From Antedon mediterranea (Eukaryota; Echinodermata; Crinoidea; Comatulida; Antedonidae): a stretch of 64,000 bases of DNA. The notes under the pieces were generated by a model. It was not told where the DNA came from, made no database searches, and was given only the letters and a program-made list of their open reading frames with translations. The stretch covers positions 21,202,501-21,266,500 of the forward strand of contig NC_092672.1 of NCBI RefSeq assembly GCF_964355755.1, given 5' to 3'. The translations under genes were made by a program, and so were the position numbers. This document shows, one piece after another, positions 24,917 to 36,789 of the stretch. Within the stretch, counting starts at the first letter, position 1; the number at the start of each line of letters is the position of its first letter.

Positions 24917-25093
24917 TGCAATGTCCGATATTATGTTTAATATTATGTGATTCATTAACGAAAATAAATACAATGGACACCTCGTTTTGCCGTGTGTACT
25001 GGAGTGCTTTATTCACCAACAAATACATGAATCCACATCGGATAGAGGGCGCTGTATCATTATTTTACATGATCATGAATACAATACATTACA
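24917..25093 (-). repeat. LTR (3' LTR of the element)
   Basis: Partner of 29411-29587. On the element strand it follows the polypurine tract and is followed by the CTGC target duplication. Confidence 0.93.
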
Positions 25094-25105
25094 TGCCCCT
25101 TTTTA
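25094..25105 (-). other. Polypurine tract
   Basis: On the element strand AAAAAGGGG, followed by CA, lies immediately before the 3' LTR. This is the expected plus-strand primer position. Confidence 0.7.
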
Positions 25106-25290
25106 TTATATTTATTTTTTTAATTTTTTTTTTTAAATTAGTTTGTACATACAGTAGTTTGTGATAAACTGACATTTTGAAAAGATGTTCAATAGTATGA
25201 GTTATTGCATTGTGGCATTTTCTTTTATTTACATTTTAACAATCGCTACTTAAGATACTACTTTCTACTTGCTTTCTCAATGCGCTTTAC

Positions 25291-28036
25291 TTATATATCT
25301 ATATATGGACTCCCACGCCCACTCCTTGTTATTACTACATTAGATCGCGCTGGCACAGAGTCATACTTCTGATTATGTGTTTTTATACTGTGTTGGTGTG
25401 GTGTGACCTCAGTGGTATTTGGGCCTTCAGTAGGCTCATCCTCAACATCACTACTAATCTTACTGCTATCTAACGGTTCACTTTTTTCTTTTGTTGGATA
25501 AATGTGCTTGCTATTTCTTTTGAATTTTTTTCCTCTGCTGCTTTCTACCAACATACTACGTGGTTGTTCAAGACTCTAGTCATGGTACCATACTCCCATT
25601 TGTTTCCATTTTGAAATCTAACCTTCTGTCCTTCATTCAATGGTGGTATGGGCTTAGATGCATGTTGATCATAATAGTACTTTTGTTTGTCCTGTCTAGC
25701 ACATAGTTGCTTGTATACGTTTGGTATGTATTGTGGTCTTAGCAGTCCGGGTTTAGTGGGGAGCTTTGACCTTAAAAGTCTTCCATTTAGTAGCTGGCTT
25801 GGACTGTATCCGTATGTTCCATCCAGTGGTGTATTTCTCAATTCGAGAAGGGCATTATACACACACTCGTTCGATTTAGTGCACTTCTTGATTATGTTTT
25901 TACAGTTTTAACAGTGTTTTCGGCTTGACCATTGGATTGAGAGTGGGTTGGACTGATTGTAATATGCTTATTTATGCCCCATTCTTTCATCATGTTCGAG
26001 TATTCTTCACTCGAGTAACATGGACCGTTATCACTAATGATAATTTGTGGTCCACCTTGTCTTGCAAAGACGTCCAATGTAGCTTTGATTACTGAGCTTG
26101 CAGTCTTATCTGGTATTTCTATGATCTCAAGGAATTTCGAATAATAGTCTGTTAGTATCAGATAGTTCCTTCCCTGAATCTCAAACAAATCTGTTCCTAT
26201 TTTAATCCAGGGTGCATCTGGCAACTCGTGTGGAATCATCGGCTCTTTTGGCCTTTGTGGTTTTATCTCCATGCATGTTTTGCACTGTGAGATGATTTCT
26301 TCTATTTGGGCGTTCATTCCTGGCCAGAACATTATCCCTTTAGCCCTTGATTTAGATTTTACCATACCCTGGTGGCTTGCATGTAGCTTTTTTAGCATCT
26401 CTTTTTGCATTTTTCTTGGAATAACTATTTGATTATTTTTAAATATGACATCATCGCAGCATGAGAGGTCGTTCCTGTATTTAAAATATGGCCTTGCTGG
26501 CGAGTCATTGGCTAGGGTTTTAATGTGTTCCGGCCAACCACCTTGAATTAATGTCTTTACTTGTGCGAGTGTTTCGTCGTTATTGGTCATTAGTTTGACT
26601 TGTTGTAGCTTTTCATCAGAGATGGATAGTTGCGAGATTACGCTTAACACTAACGGCGTGTCTTCTTCTTTGTCTTTTGGTTTATCGTTAAGGGTTGCTC
26701 TACTTAATGTATCTGCGATTACATTGTCTTTACCGGGCACCCATTTTAGTTTCAGGTCGTATCTTAATAGTGCCATTCTCATTCTTTGAATTCTTGGGCT
26801 CAGTTTGTGTAATGGCTTGTCAAATATGCCAATTAAGGGCTTATGGTCGGTTTCTACAACCACTGTGCTACCATATACGTAGTGGTGGAATTTATTGCAC
26901 CCAAATACAATAGCGTTAATCTCCTTCTCGATTGGTGCATAATTTTATTCGGCCGAATTTAAACACCTGGAACCATATGCGACTGGTTGGTTCATTTGCA
27001 TGATGACTGCCCCATAACCGTGGTTGCTCGCATCTGTAGCAAGTGTGATCGGTAGTGTCGGATCGTAATACCTTAGCACTGGAGCCGTGGTAGCAGCTAT
27101 GATTAACTCATTGTACGCTCGCTCTTGGGCAGTACTCCAATCAAATTCGTTCCCCTTTTTAAGAAGTAGTCTGAGCGGCTCGCTCATTTTGGACATGTTA
27201 GGGAGAAACTTTGCCAAATATGTCATCATTCCTAAGAATGTTTGGAGCTGCGCTTTATCTACAGGCTTCGGCATGTCTCTCAAGGCTCTAATTCGTTCTG
27301 AATTTGGTTTTAAACCTTCGCTGGTGATTAGATGCCCCACATATTTTACTTCGCTTCGGTTGATTTCTGACTTATCTCGATTTAATTTTAGGCCTGTATG
27401 TCTCACACGGTCTAAGAACTCTTTGAGCCGTTCGAAATGTTGCTAGGTATCTTTTGCAGTAATTAAGAAATCATCGACTATTATATTAACAGGTACTCCT
27501 TCAAAACCTTCTATCATTGCCCGTTGCCATTCTTCCGCAATGGAGTTTATTCCGAATGGGGCTCTGTTAAATTTATACCGGCCCCAAGGAGTGTTGAAAC
27601 ACGTTAGTAGTGACGCCTTTTTTGTTAGTTTGAGCTGCCAATAGCCTGATGTGGCATCAAGTTTTGAGAAGATTTTAGCGTTTGGCATTGTAGCGGCAAC
27701 CTCTTCCACGGTTTTCATTGGGTAATGTTGTCTTAATATGGCTTTATTCAATTCTCTAGGATCTAAACATATTCGAACTTTACCGTTCTTCTTTGCAACA
27801 GATGTGATTTGGCTGACCCACTCTGTGGGCTCAGTAACACGCTCTATTACCCCGAGTTTGGTCATTCTTTCTAACTCCTCTTTAACTTTATCTTTGATTC
27901 TGTGCGGTATTTGACGTGGTGGGAGTTGCTTGGGCTGTATAGACTTGTCTACCTTAATGTCGAATTCACAGTTCTTAAGACAGCCCAACCCTTCAAACAA
28001 ATCTTTGTTTGCCTCTAGTAGTGACTCGATTTGGCA
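25291..28036 (-). pseudogene. pol: Pol (RT, RNase H, integrase) of the Ty3/gypsy element, broken
   Basis: Reading 5' to 3' on the minus strand: reverse transcriptase (VRICLDPRELNKAI, FSKLDATSGYWQL, RAPFGINS and the active-site VDD in IIVDDFLI, near 27470-27486). A TAG at 27443-27445 interrupts the thumb. RNase H begins with TLATDASNHGYGAV and is cut by TAA at 26945-26947, then resumes in the same frame (ETDHKPL; GKDNVIADTLSRA). Integrase has its HHCC finger (H..H then CKTC near 26280) and acidic triad in GTDLFE, SDNGP and NGQAEN. A net one-base loss in an A-run at about 25893-25899 and another near 25570 shift the frame before the C-terminal GKKFKRNSKHIY tail. The enzyme would copy and insert the element; this copy cannot make it. 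Confidence 0.9.
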
Positions 28037-29373
28037 TTATAATTTACTTGTTCTTTCTCAATGGATTCCACCCGCTTAATTATGCCTAGTTGTTCACATG
28101 AGTCTAAACTAAGTATAGGCAAACAAGGCCCCTTTATAATTTGGAATGTTAGCATCTGCTCAACATTTGCTTTTGATACTTTAGTTTTCAAAAGCATTTG
28201 AATTTGGCCCATTGGTTTGACTATTTTGCCACCAAATCCCTTTAACCTATCCTGTTTCTTTATCAATTTTTGCTGAAATTCAGCATCAATTAAAGACATT
28301 ACATCAGATGAGATTACATTGGCTTCAGAGCCAGTATCTATTTTAAAGGATACTGGAAACCCATGTTGTACCAGGCATTCCTGGAACCAACCTTTTGCGG
28401 CCCTCTCTCGTTCTAATTCCGATATTGTTATTTCTGTCATTTCAAACAGGTCGCAATTGTCGCCGTCTTCGTCGCTTTCCACTCTGAGTTCCTTCATCTG
28501 TTTCTCAACGCCCTTTGTTCTGCACGCCCGGCTGAAATGTCCCTTGCGGTTGCATGAGTTGCATTGCGCATCAATTGCGGGACACCTGACACCATCCTTG
28601 TGGTTGTTATAACCACACCGCCCACATTTGTTATGGTTCCCTGTAGTGGTAAACCTCTGCGATGGATGTTTGTTGTGATTGTATATTGGTTCAGCAGCTT
28701 GAAAATTCTTACCGTGTGAGTTTGTATTTCGGAACGATTGTCCATGCTTTTGTGGTCTCTCATAATGCCTCTTGAATCTCATTTCGTGGACCGTTTGCTC
28801 TTGGCTTTTCATGGACTGGGCTTCTTGAATGTCGTTCATTTGACGGGTTGTACACTCATGTGCTCGGATCATGGTCAGGGCTTGGTCTACCGTCATGTTA
28901 TTGTCCTTTGCGATGAGTTTCCTTCTGGTGGTTTCATTGTGAACCCCGGCTATGATACAGTCTAGCAGCTGTTCCTCCTTGTTTGTATAATCGCAGTCTG
29001 CCAGTATGATTTTGGCTTTTGTGATGAAACTGTCAATAACTTCTCCTTCCTTCTGTTTTAACGCTCGGAGTTGAAATCGTGCTACCCGGAAGTTTGATTT
29101 TGGGGTGACATATGCTTCAAATTTCTCCCAATGCTTATCCAGAGTTTCGTCCCCATCTGCCAGGTTCCAAGAATCTTTAATGTCACGTCCCGTTTCGCCT
29201 ACCCAAAGTAGGAGGTAGCGTAGTTTGGTTTTGTCTGGCTTGTCAGCCAGTGGACCCTCGAAGATCAGCGTCACTGTGCGCTTGAACTTTCTTAGTGCCT
29301 CCGGCAAATTCTGTGCCTTCCAATCTATCGTAGGTATTGGAATTCCTGTTAATTCCGCTATATTTGTGGTCAC
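28015..29373 (-). CDS. gag: Gag-protease polyprotein of the Ty3/gypsy element
   Basis: A 452-codon open frame that starts about 20 bp inside the primer binding site. Residues 1-200 are a helical capsid-like region. Two nucleocapsid zinc knuckles follow: C250-x2-C-x4-H-x5-C264 and C271-x2-C-x4-H-x4-C284. Retropepsin follows in the same frame, with catalytic D-T-G at 346-348 inside SFKIDTGSEANVISS. The frame starts with GTG; a TAA lies three codons upstream and the next in-frame Met is residue 160, so the original ATG may have mutated. It ends at TAG (28015-28017). The pol frame is open from 28036 in the -1 frame, giving a ~20-bp overlap where ribosomal -1 frameshifting would normally join gag to pol. 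Gag would assemble the intracellular particle and the protease would cut the polyprotein. Confidence 0.85.
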   Translation of the reverse strand: MTTNIAELTGIPIPTIDWKAQNLPEALRKFKRTVTLIFEGPLADKPDKTKLRYLLLWVGETGRDIKDSWNLADGDETLDKHWEKFEAYVTPKSNFRVARFQLRALKQKEGEVIDSFITKAKIILADCDYTNKEEQLLDCIIAGVHNETTRRKLIAKDNNMTVDQALTMIRAHECTTRQMNDIQEAQSMKSQEQTVHEMRFKRHYERPQKHGQSFRNTNSHGKNFQAAEPIYNHNKHPSQRFTTTGNHNKCGRCGYNNHKDGVRCPAIDAQCNSCNRKGHFSRACRTKGVEKQMKELRVESDEDGDNCDLFEMTEITISELERERAAKGWFQECLVQHGFPVSFKIDTGSEANVISSDVMSLIDAEFQQKLIKKQDRLKGFGGKIVKPMGQIQMLLKTKVSKANVEQMLTFQIIKGPCLPILSLDSCEQLGIIKRVESIEKEQVNYNAKSSHY

Positions 29374-29392
29374 CAGTACTTACTTCACAGTT

Positions 29393-29410
29393 CCTGCACT
29401 TCTGACACCA
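29393..29410 (-). other. Primer binding site, tRNA-Leu-like
   Basis: Directly adjoining the 5' LTR, the minus strand reads TGGTGTCAGAAGTGCAGG. It starts with the TGG that pairs with the CCA end of tRNAs and resembles the complement of a leucine tRNA 3' end. Spacing from the LTR is zero. Confidence 0.7.
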
Positions 29411-29587
29411 TGCAATGTCCGATATTATGTTTAATATTATGTGATTCATTAACGAAAATAAATACAATGGACACCTCGTTTTGCCGTGTGTACTGGAGTG
29501 CTTTATTCACCAACAAATACATGAATCCACATCGGATAGAGGGCGCTGTATCATTATTCTACATGATCATGAATACAATACATTACA
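29411..29587 (-). repeat. LTR (5' LTR of the element)
   Basis: 177 bp; on the + strand it begins TGCAATGTCC and ends CATTACA. Identical to 24917-25093 except C at 29559 versus T at 25065. By position it should hold the element's promoter, but no motif is obvious by eye. Confidence 0.93.
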
Positions 29588-32500
29588 CTGCTACCACCCC
29601 TGTAAATAATTCTAAGCATGTGAAACAAAATACTGATTATTGATTATTTGAAAGTGGATAATTTAAACACATAAAATATGTTGGTATCACATGGATGACA
29701 CACACACACACACAGAGTGATATCACTTTGTTAGTTTTTCTGTCTTGTGCTGCTATTTGGTATTCTAGCTTTAAAGTTTAAAAAAAAATTAAGATAAAAT
29801 GAGTTGAATATTTATTATTGAAATGAGTATTTATTATTCAATTACATAATAAAAAATTAGTTTTGATAGCTGAATTCAATTAGCTTGGTGTTTATGAACA
29901 TCTATTACTACATTAATACATAACTTGCTTGCTCATCTTGATTGTGCTAAATACTTATGCTAGGGTTTTATTTCTAGATTTTTCGTCCTCTTTTAATACT
30001 ATACAATCAAATATTTTAATGATGAGCTTATAGAATAATAGGAGCTAAAGAGAACACTAAATATATTGTTAAAAGTGCCATAAGTAAAAAGTAATTATGT
30101 CGGATGAGTATCACCCTTCCTCATCATTACCTTGTCTTTAGTACCAAGATGGAAAACCAATAGGATGAGAAACTCGTTTCTCCCTACTGCAATGAGTCAA
30201 TTCAATGAAACTTGGAAACATTGATCATTTTATGCTATACCCTTACACACACCAATCTTGCTTGTATTTTGTATTTTAAACGATTTATTTTATCTGTATT
30301 TTACCAAATTTTAACATTTTTTAACTCATTTTTATATCTTTATGTGAATTTTTAACTTGAACAAACAAAAATAATGTACATATTTTTCTGTGTTTGACCA
30401 TGAATAAATGAATACTAGGCCGGTAATTTGTTTTAAATAGTGAAGAGCAATGATATTAAAGGATGTAATATACATCCATTTTAGACCCATTTTTAGTTTT
30501 CCATAATACATTACAAGGGCCTATACATTTTATATTACACAGTGCCCTCACTCATCATTTATTTTACTTTTTAAAATTTCTTTTTTTGTTCGCACTTTCA
30601 GTACCAGTGTACTGTTCAACAAAAACCAATGTACTTGACAGTGATTATTTTGCTTTTTATTAAAAGAAAGAAATTAACAAACACAAATAAAAAATAAAAC
30701 TTGGTCTACTAAAATCCGTGAATAAGTGCATATATATTAAAAGCTTTGGTTGCAGTGCAAGTTAGTTGACCAATAACCAGTAATTTGTTTAGTTTTGAGT
30801 AGGTGTACTGTAATAATATCATAGGCTATAAAACATGTACATTTACTATCAACATTTATATCCTGATGAATTTCAACATTTCTTAAAAGCTAAATGGAAC
30901 TTAGTCTACAACCTAGTTTTCCTGATAATATCTATCTGAGATCAAATTTTTTACACTTATTGATAGATTTGTTTGATAATAAAACAAAGGGATTGTCATT
31001 GGCAACCCTTATCACCATGGTTAGGAAAAGACTGAATAACACAAATTGTTAAAGACTGTTCGTTTCATGTCCAGGATTTGAATTATTTATTTGTTATGCG
31101 GGGTAATTACTATTAGTCAATCAATGAATTCTACTACAAATAGAAATATGTTGTAAATGCAATATTGTGGGCATGCAATGCATGTGGCGGGGCGTTTACT
31201 CAAGGAAATAGTCCAAATGATGTTCTATAGGGACGTAATATTCGTGGGGGATTATTCAAAAGAGGGTGTTTAATCAAATTGTCATCCATGCACCCTACCA
31301 GGTCCCCATCTCTGAAACCTATCAGCACCACAACCACACAGGTTCAGTACATTTTCTAGTAAAAAGATCCCCACCTTCAATAACAACCCAGCAAATGGGC
31401 ATTTGATATGGAAACACAATCTAAAATGTTTGTCACCGAAGTTGAGCTTGAGTGACAGTCGATACTGAAACACACATGGAATTTGATTTAGTGATTTGAA
31501 TAAAATAAATTTAATTAATTTCAAACAATGACAATTTATTTAATTTATTTAAAAATTGATATTAAAATATAAAGCATTTTGTTCATTTAATCTGGGGATG
31601 GTAATGGGGTAAAAAATAAATAATAATTTAAGTATAAGCTAGTAAAATAGTTTGTTTAGCAGAATTGCTATCGAAGTTTACTCAATAATATAGTTCTGCT
31701 GTTACCACTATTACATTCTTGAATGATTAATTAACACCAAACATGTTGAGTGCTTTCTGCCTTTTTAGCTTACATACATTTTGCCATTTTGGTGCTTAAT
31801 ATCAGGTGAATAGTGGTAAAGTTGGCACCACATGCAGTTGATTGAAAGTATTAGTTAAATGTTCTTGATTTTAATTTCCAGGGCATGGACCTATAATCAT
31901 TGATACAACCGAAGTATCATAACCCTTATCTATCTTATCTAGTTTGTTAACTCTTCTCAAAATGATTTCACAAGGTTCTTCTAGATAGTGTAGTGTTTTT
32001 TCGTTTGTTTTTTTGATCACTTGCCTAATTTCAGGTCTTGAAATTTAAAAATGAATATTTGGTTGAAATAAATGAAAAAATGATGAAAATGAGAGCCTCT
32101 GTTTAGGCTGTACACTTTTATGCTTCAAACAGTATAGTTGTAAAACAAAATGGTAATGATAATGGTTTATTACATTTTATAGACTTGTTATTATGGCTAC
32201 GTATGGCTGTGTATTAATTATATAAACAGTTTAATTTTCTATTAATACCAAACATGTTGGATAATCATTTGACTAATATCAAAACAATTTTAATATTTTA
32301 ATAATATTATGCTTTTATAAATAATCATAATTTTACTAAATAAAATACCAAAAAGTAATGAATATATTATTTAAAGTATTTATTATTCTAATGCACAACA
32401 AATTAGTTTTGCTTATTATTAGTCTGTGAATCTTTTTAGTTTCTTTGTAATAATAGTTATTTCTTGTTTATATTGTTTTAAAAGTATTTGTAGTAGAAAA

Positions 32501-32870
32501 ATATTAGTTTAATATGTAGTATTTTTAATGATTTAATTAACACAGTAGGCTGTGAATCATTTTAGTTGTATGCCTAATTACTGTAATAATATCACAAATT
32601 GTTCAATATTATCTTATAGTTTAAAAAGTATATACTAAAATTTAAGAAATTAAGACTCTTTGTACACATTTTGTACATCATTGATTTTTTATACCATTGC
32701 CACCGCATTTTCGTTCTTTGAAATACCCATGTTTATACTGTTATATACATTAATATCTTTCTTTTTTTAGTAAGTGCCCTCTATGTTTTGATATTTTCCT
32801 AAAATGTTATAGTGCATGCTATTAGTGTGGACATACTATCATAAAACCTCTCAATATTTCATTTGTTCAA
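29588..32870. other. Intron sequence; one LINE tail, otherwise nothing recognised
   Basis: Holds a (CA)n microsatellite at 29697-29714, a LINE 3' end (30100-30416) and a segment near 30780-31090 related to 20640-20905. I found no exon and no other element ends. Confidence 0.5.
30100..30416 (+). mobile_element. LINE 3' end fragment
   Basis: The frame NRMRNSFLPTAMSQFNETW, from 30159 to the TGA at 30222-30224, matches the typical end of CR1/L2/Jockey-type ORF2 proteins (R-x-R-x-S-F-x-P-x-A-x-x-x-[FW]-N). About 190 bp of T-rich 3' UTR and an AATAAATGAATA tail follow near 30403-30416. The upstream part is frame-broken. It is a dead 5'-truncated insertion. Confidence 0.6.
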
Positions 32871-35163
32871 GTTGAGATGTCATACTTTAATTCATCGTTC
32901 ACATCAGCAGTTGATTGAATGTAATGTTTAAATATTATCTACTCAACAAAAATATGTTCCATTTGTATAATGTACAGTAAGCATTAAATAAACTTTACAT
33001 TATTTTTTCTTTGCGTATCTAAATACCCTATAAAGTATGAATACATATGTGGTTGATAACCATAATAAAATAAAATATAGATAAATTGGCCAGACAAATT
33101 GGTACGCATACTGGCCCACATCTTTCTGTTTCACTACATTATACTGGTACTGCCAGTAACTGCTGCTGCTAATAACTTGATCAATTCCAATAAATCAGAC
33201 AACAATGAATGCAAAAAGAATTTGTTTTACCATAAAAAAGACTTTCTGAGATAACAGTTTTAATTATTGTTCTTTCTTCATTAAATGATATTTTCTAAAT
33301 TGATATTCTATTTAATAATTTAAGAAATAAAGATTTATTATCAATTATTTTTGTTTAAAAATCAGTCGTAAACATTTTGTGTAACATAAATATAGTTTGA
33401 ATTACTATAGACAATAGTACTATGCATATTCTGAGTGGCATTACTCCCTAAGGTTGGAGTGACCCACTCATACCCACAAACATTTAAGTGAACAAAACAT
33501 ATATAATTTTCCATGAGCCTTCATCGTACAACAGCCGCCGACAAACGTACTCACTAATCAAACAATTGTCATCTATACACACCCCATTCGGCAAAAATAT
33601 TTGAACATTATTGATATACCTGATAGTATTATACTCGACCTCTACGTTGAAAGCTGCATAGATATCTCATAGACTCTCTGTGTACATACCCAGTTTGAGT
33701 TTACAAATTACCATTTAGACTTTATTCCCAGACTTGCTTTGAGGTATCCACATGCCCAGTCCATGGAGGTAAAAAATAAGTTTTTTTTTACCTCCATTCC
33801 CTCTCCATGTTTCCAAATACACATTTTTCAGCCTGAGTAAACTTGAAACATGTTTTCCGCCTTAGTAAACTATAAGCTTCCCCATGGTAAATGTTTCCCA
33901 ATACTTTCGTCCTTTTGAATAACTGCCTAAAGGTGTGGCGCGAAAATTATTGTTTACTTTTTGAAAATTAACTTTTTTATTTATTTTATTTACTGAAGTA
34001 TAAAAAATGTTGATGGGATAAGCAATGATTATGGAACATACAGCACTTTATTTGTTTATTGGTATACTCCTGGTGAGCATGGTCTACTATGAAAGTTTTA
34101 GCCTCAGTGAATATTATTCACATCCTTTACACAATGTATCATTCCACTGTTTGTCTTCAGTGTTCATCAAAATAATATATTAATATTTATTAGCTTGTTA
34201 TAAAATCATTAGTTGTAGGATTTATATAGATACTTTTTAGTTCAATCTGTTTTAAATGTCGGTATATATACATGTGAATAAATAATGTTTATTTCTTGGT
34301 ATAATTACAGTATAATGATTTATTTCAAGTGATTTATTTTTATTTCTTTGAATTAAAAAGAATAACAATTTTTATGAATTTGTTTTAATGTAAATGTTAT
34401 TATTAATTTTATTAAGTATATAATATAAAAGAAATAATAAAGATCTTAAAATCTATTAAACTGTATAAATGTTAAGTTTGCATTTCTTATGTACTGTATT
34501 GATTTTCAGATTCAATATTTTTCATATTGATATGATTTGTTAGGTTGTTGGTATTCAGGCAACAGCCAAACCTTTACCCATTTTAATTCTCTGACAGGCT
34601 TGAGCTATCCAATTAAATTGTCCATCAGATTAAACTCAAGATTAACATTGTTAATGTTACAATCAATATTTAGACTAATATGCTACACTTGCAAGAACTT
34701 GTACTAGCTAAACTCCACCACCACACCATAGAGCAATGAACTATTTCTTTGCTCTATCATCACATAAAGGATAATTAACATAATGAAGTTACTTAAACAT
34801 GCCCCTGAAAGTAAAAGTTTGTATGCCAAACCTTCATTAATTTTATATTTAAAAAAATTTATATAAATAAAACTAAAATGTGATTGATAATTTAAATACC
34901 AGCAACAACATTTTGACATTAAAATTGAAATAATACAAAATTGTATAAAAGTATATAACATAATTATCATATTAATAAAAAATTGTATACAAAAGTAGAA
35001 ATCAAATTCTGAAAACTAATTTGACTTGGTTGCATTGCATATGATGATGCAGTAAATAGTTGCAAATTGATTTTTGTAAAGTAACACTCGGTATAAATTA
35101 CATAACAAATGAATATGTGCAACTGTAAGATATAACCAATATTGTATGTATTTCATATTATAG

Positions 35164-35262
35164 AATGGTTGGACAGCTTTGCATTATCCAGCAGCCAATG
35201 GAGTGACAGCTTGTTGCAGCCTGCTGTTGAATGCAGGAGCAGATGTCAATCTATCAAACAAT
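35164..35262 (+). CDS. Ankyrin-repeat exon 3 of 3 seen
   Basis: Third 99-bp, phase-0 exon, preceded by CATATTATAG and followed by GTAAGT. It encodes one ankyrin repeat: NGWTALHYPAANGV for turn and first helix, CSLLLNAG for the second helix, and ADVNLSNN for the hairpin. A proline replaces the usual alanine in the LHxAA position (LHYPAA), which may weaken the first helix. It is the copy-B counterpart of 13250-13348; the two repeats have diverged strongly in protein while keeping exon length, phase and splice sites, which argues that both remain under coding constraint. Confidence 0.85.
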
Positions 35263-35374
35263 GTAAGTCATCTTCATTATTATTCATTTTCATTTTTAAA
35301 TATATAACATTTTATTAGGTGATCATTTAGAATAAAATGATCACCTATTGTTATTGTATGCAATCTTTGTTATT

Positions 35375-36789
35375 AGTTATCCGCATTCAGCGGATAACTC
35401 CTTGTAACTGTCCTGTTTCATCTTCTTTTTTTTCTGTATTTTTCTTTCTTTCTGTCATTTTTGTGCAGAGCGTATCTCTAAAACATGTAAACATAACATT
35501 TCAGAACTTTGTCAACATATGGGCATTCGCGTGAAGTTGTGCACCTCTTATTGTGAATGACGTCAGAGTTACGCAACATGACTTACGCGCGTTTTTACGT
35601 TTTTCGCGTATTTAACATAGATCGAAAACCATATAACAATTTCAAATGAAACTTAGCATAAGTTTAATTTATATCATGCGCTAACTTTATGTGTAAAAAA
35701 AATGACATGTTTCACACGAAGTTACGCGCGCACGCGCGTTTAAAATTTTTAAACAATTTCGACTTAAAATCACGTAATACGGGCACGTAGAATTGGATAA
35801 TTTTCGCGAGTTTTTGATGAAAAAGTTAAAAAATTCGTCAAAATTTGTCAAAATTATGCCTTTTTTTAAACAGTCGTAATTTCTAAACTGGACGGTCAAT
35901 TTTTTGTGGATGACATATTCTTGAAGTTGATGAGTGATAGATATCGGATCATGTATTAATATGGCTAACCGGACATTGTGACGTCATCGTATGGCCACGC
36001 GTATCTAAAATATAGGATTTTTGTATCTTTCGTCGTAGCTCATCACATTTAATAGAGCGCATCTCTACTTATCCGTTTTCCATTTTCACCCTGATTGTGA
36101 TATTGTCTAGATCAATCAACTATCTTTCGCATGAATTAAAACTATTTTAATTTTTATTACGTCATCATGTCTAAAAACGTAAATAACGTGGGTCAATTAT
36201 TTTCATCTTTACAGTAAATTTCAATCTGTTATAGCTCGTCAGAACAAAAAGTGATAATCATGATTAAAATGTTTCCTGGAAGCTATTGGATTGTAGATAC
36301 GAATTCATGTGAACATTTTTGCAATCCGACGTTGTGATGTCATCATATGGCCAGTTGAATAATAAAAGTCGTATTTTCATATTTTGCGTAATAGTTCATC
36401 ACATTTAAAAGGGCGCGCATCTATATTTTACGTATTCAAATTTCTTCTACACGGTAATATGTGATTGCTGAGATAATGTCCTTCCGAAATTGCTATCTTA
36501 GTGTTTCATTTTGATACCGTCGCCATGTTAAAAATAAGAATAAACGGGGGGTCCCGTAATTTCACCTATTCTACACTGTATGTAACATGTATACAGATTA
36601 TACCGTTTGCACTGTATATACTATATGACACAAAATTGACAGAATTCAGCACTAACAGCATATGATACTCTTCAGTTCAGGTCATATTGCCATAATCTTT
36701 TTCCGTGTACAAAATTCCAACGTATGACGTGCGCGTGGCGTTTGTCGTGCGGATAACTAACTCGTCAAAGTGACGAGTTACATGTCTAG
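35375..36789 (+). mobile_element. Inner Helitron (asymmetric-TIR type)
   Basis: The 5' end TTAGTTATCCGC (from about 35373) is the exact reverse complement of GCGGATAACTAA (about 36751-36762), which directly precedes the 3' hairpin TAACTCGTCA-AAG-TGACGAGTTA. The end is ACATGT then CTAG (36786-36789), followed by T. TTATT occurs at both junctions, probably by chance since Helitrons do not duplicate targets. The hairpin sequence and following CTAG are nearly the same as in the outer element, so one family member inserted into another. Non-coding. Confidence 0.7.
35930..36640 (+). repeat. ~356-bp tandem modules in the inner Helitron
   Basis: Two diverged direct modules. Anchors: GACGTCATCGTATGGCCA (TGGCCA at 35992) and GATGTCATCATATGGCCA (TGGCCA at 36348), spaced 356 bp. 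Each continues with TATTTTCAT/TTTGTATCTTTCG, ..TCATCACATTTAA.AG.GCGC, TGTGATT and TTTTGAT/TTATTACGTCATCA blocks. Confidence 0.65.

Larger units (their letters stand above)
24917..29587 (-). mobile_element. Ty3/gypsy LTR retrotransposon, full length but disabled
   Basis: A 4,671-bp element on the minus strand with 177-bp LTRs starting TG and ending CA, flanked by a 4-bp target duplication CTGC (24913-24916, 29588-29591). Order in the element: LTR, tRNA-Leu-like primer site, gag-protease frame, pol (RT, RNase H, integrase), polypurine tract, LTR. Integrase after RNase H places it in Ty3/gypsy. Two gag zinc knuckles, a very short LTR and the GTDLFEIQGRNYLILTDYYS integrase motif suggest the Mag/SURL-like group (inference). 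The LTRs differ at one site only (25065 versus 29559), yet the coding part has two nonsense codons and two frameshifts. It lies in an intron of the ankyrin gene, antisense to it. Confidence 0.93.
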
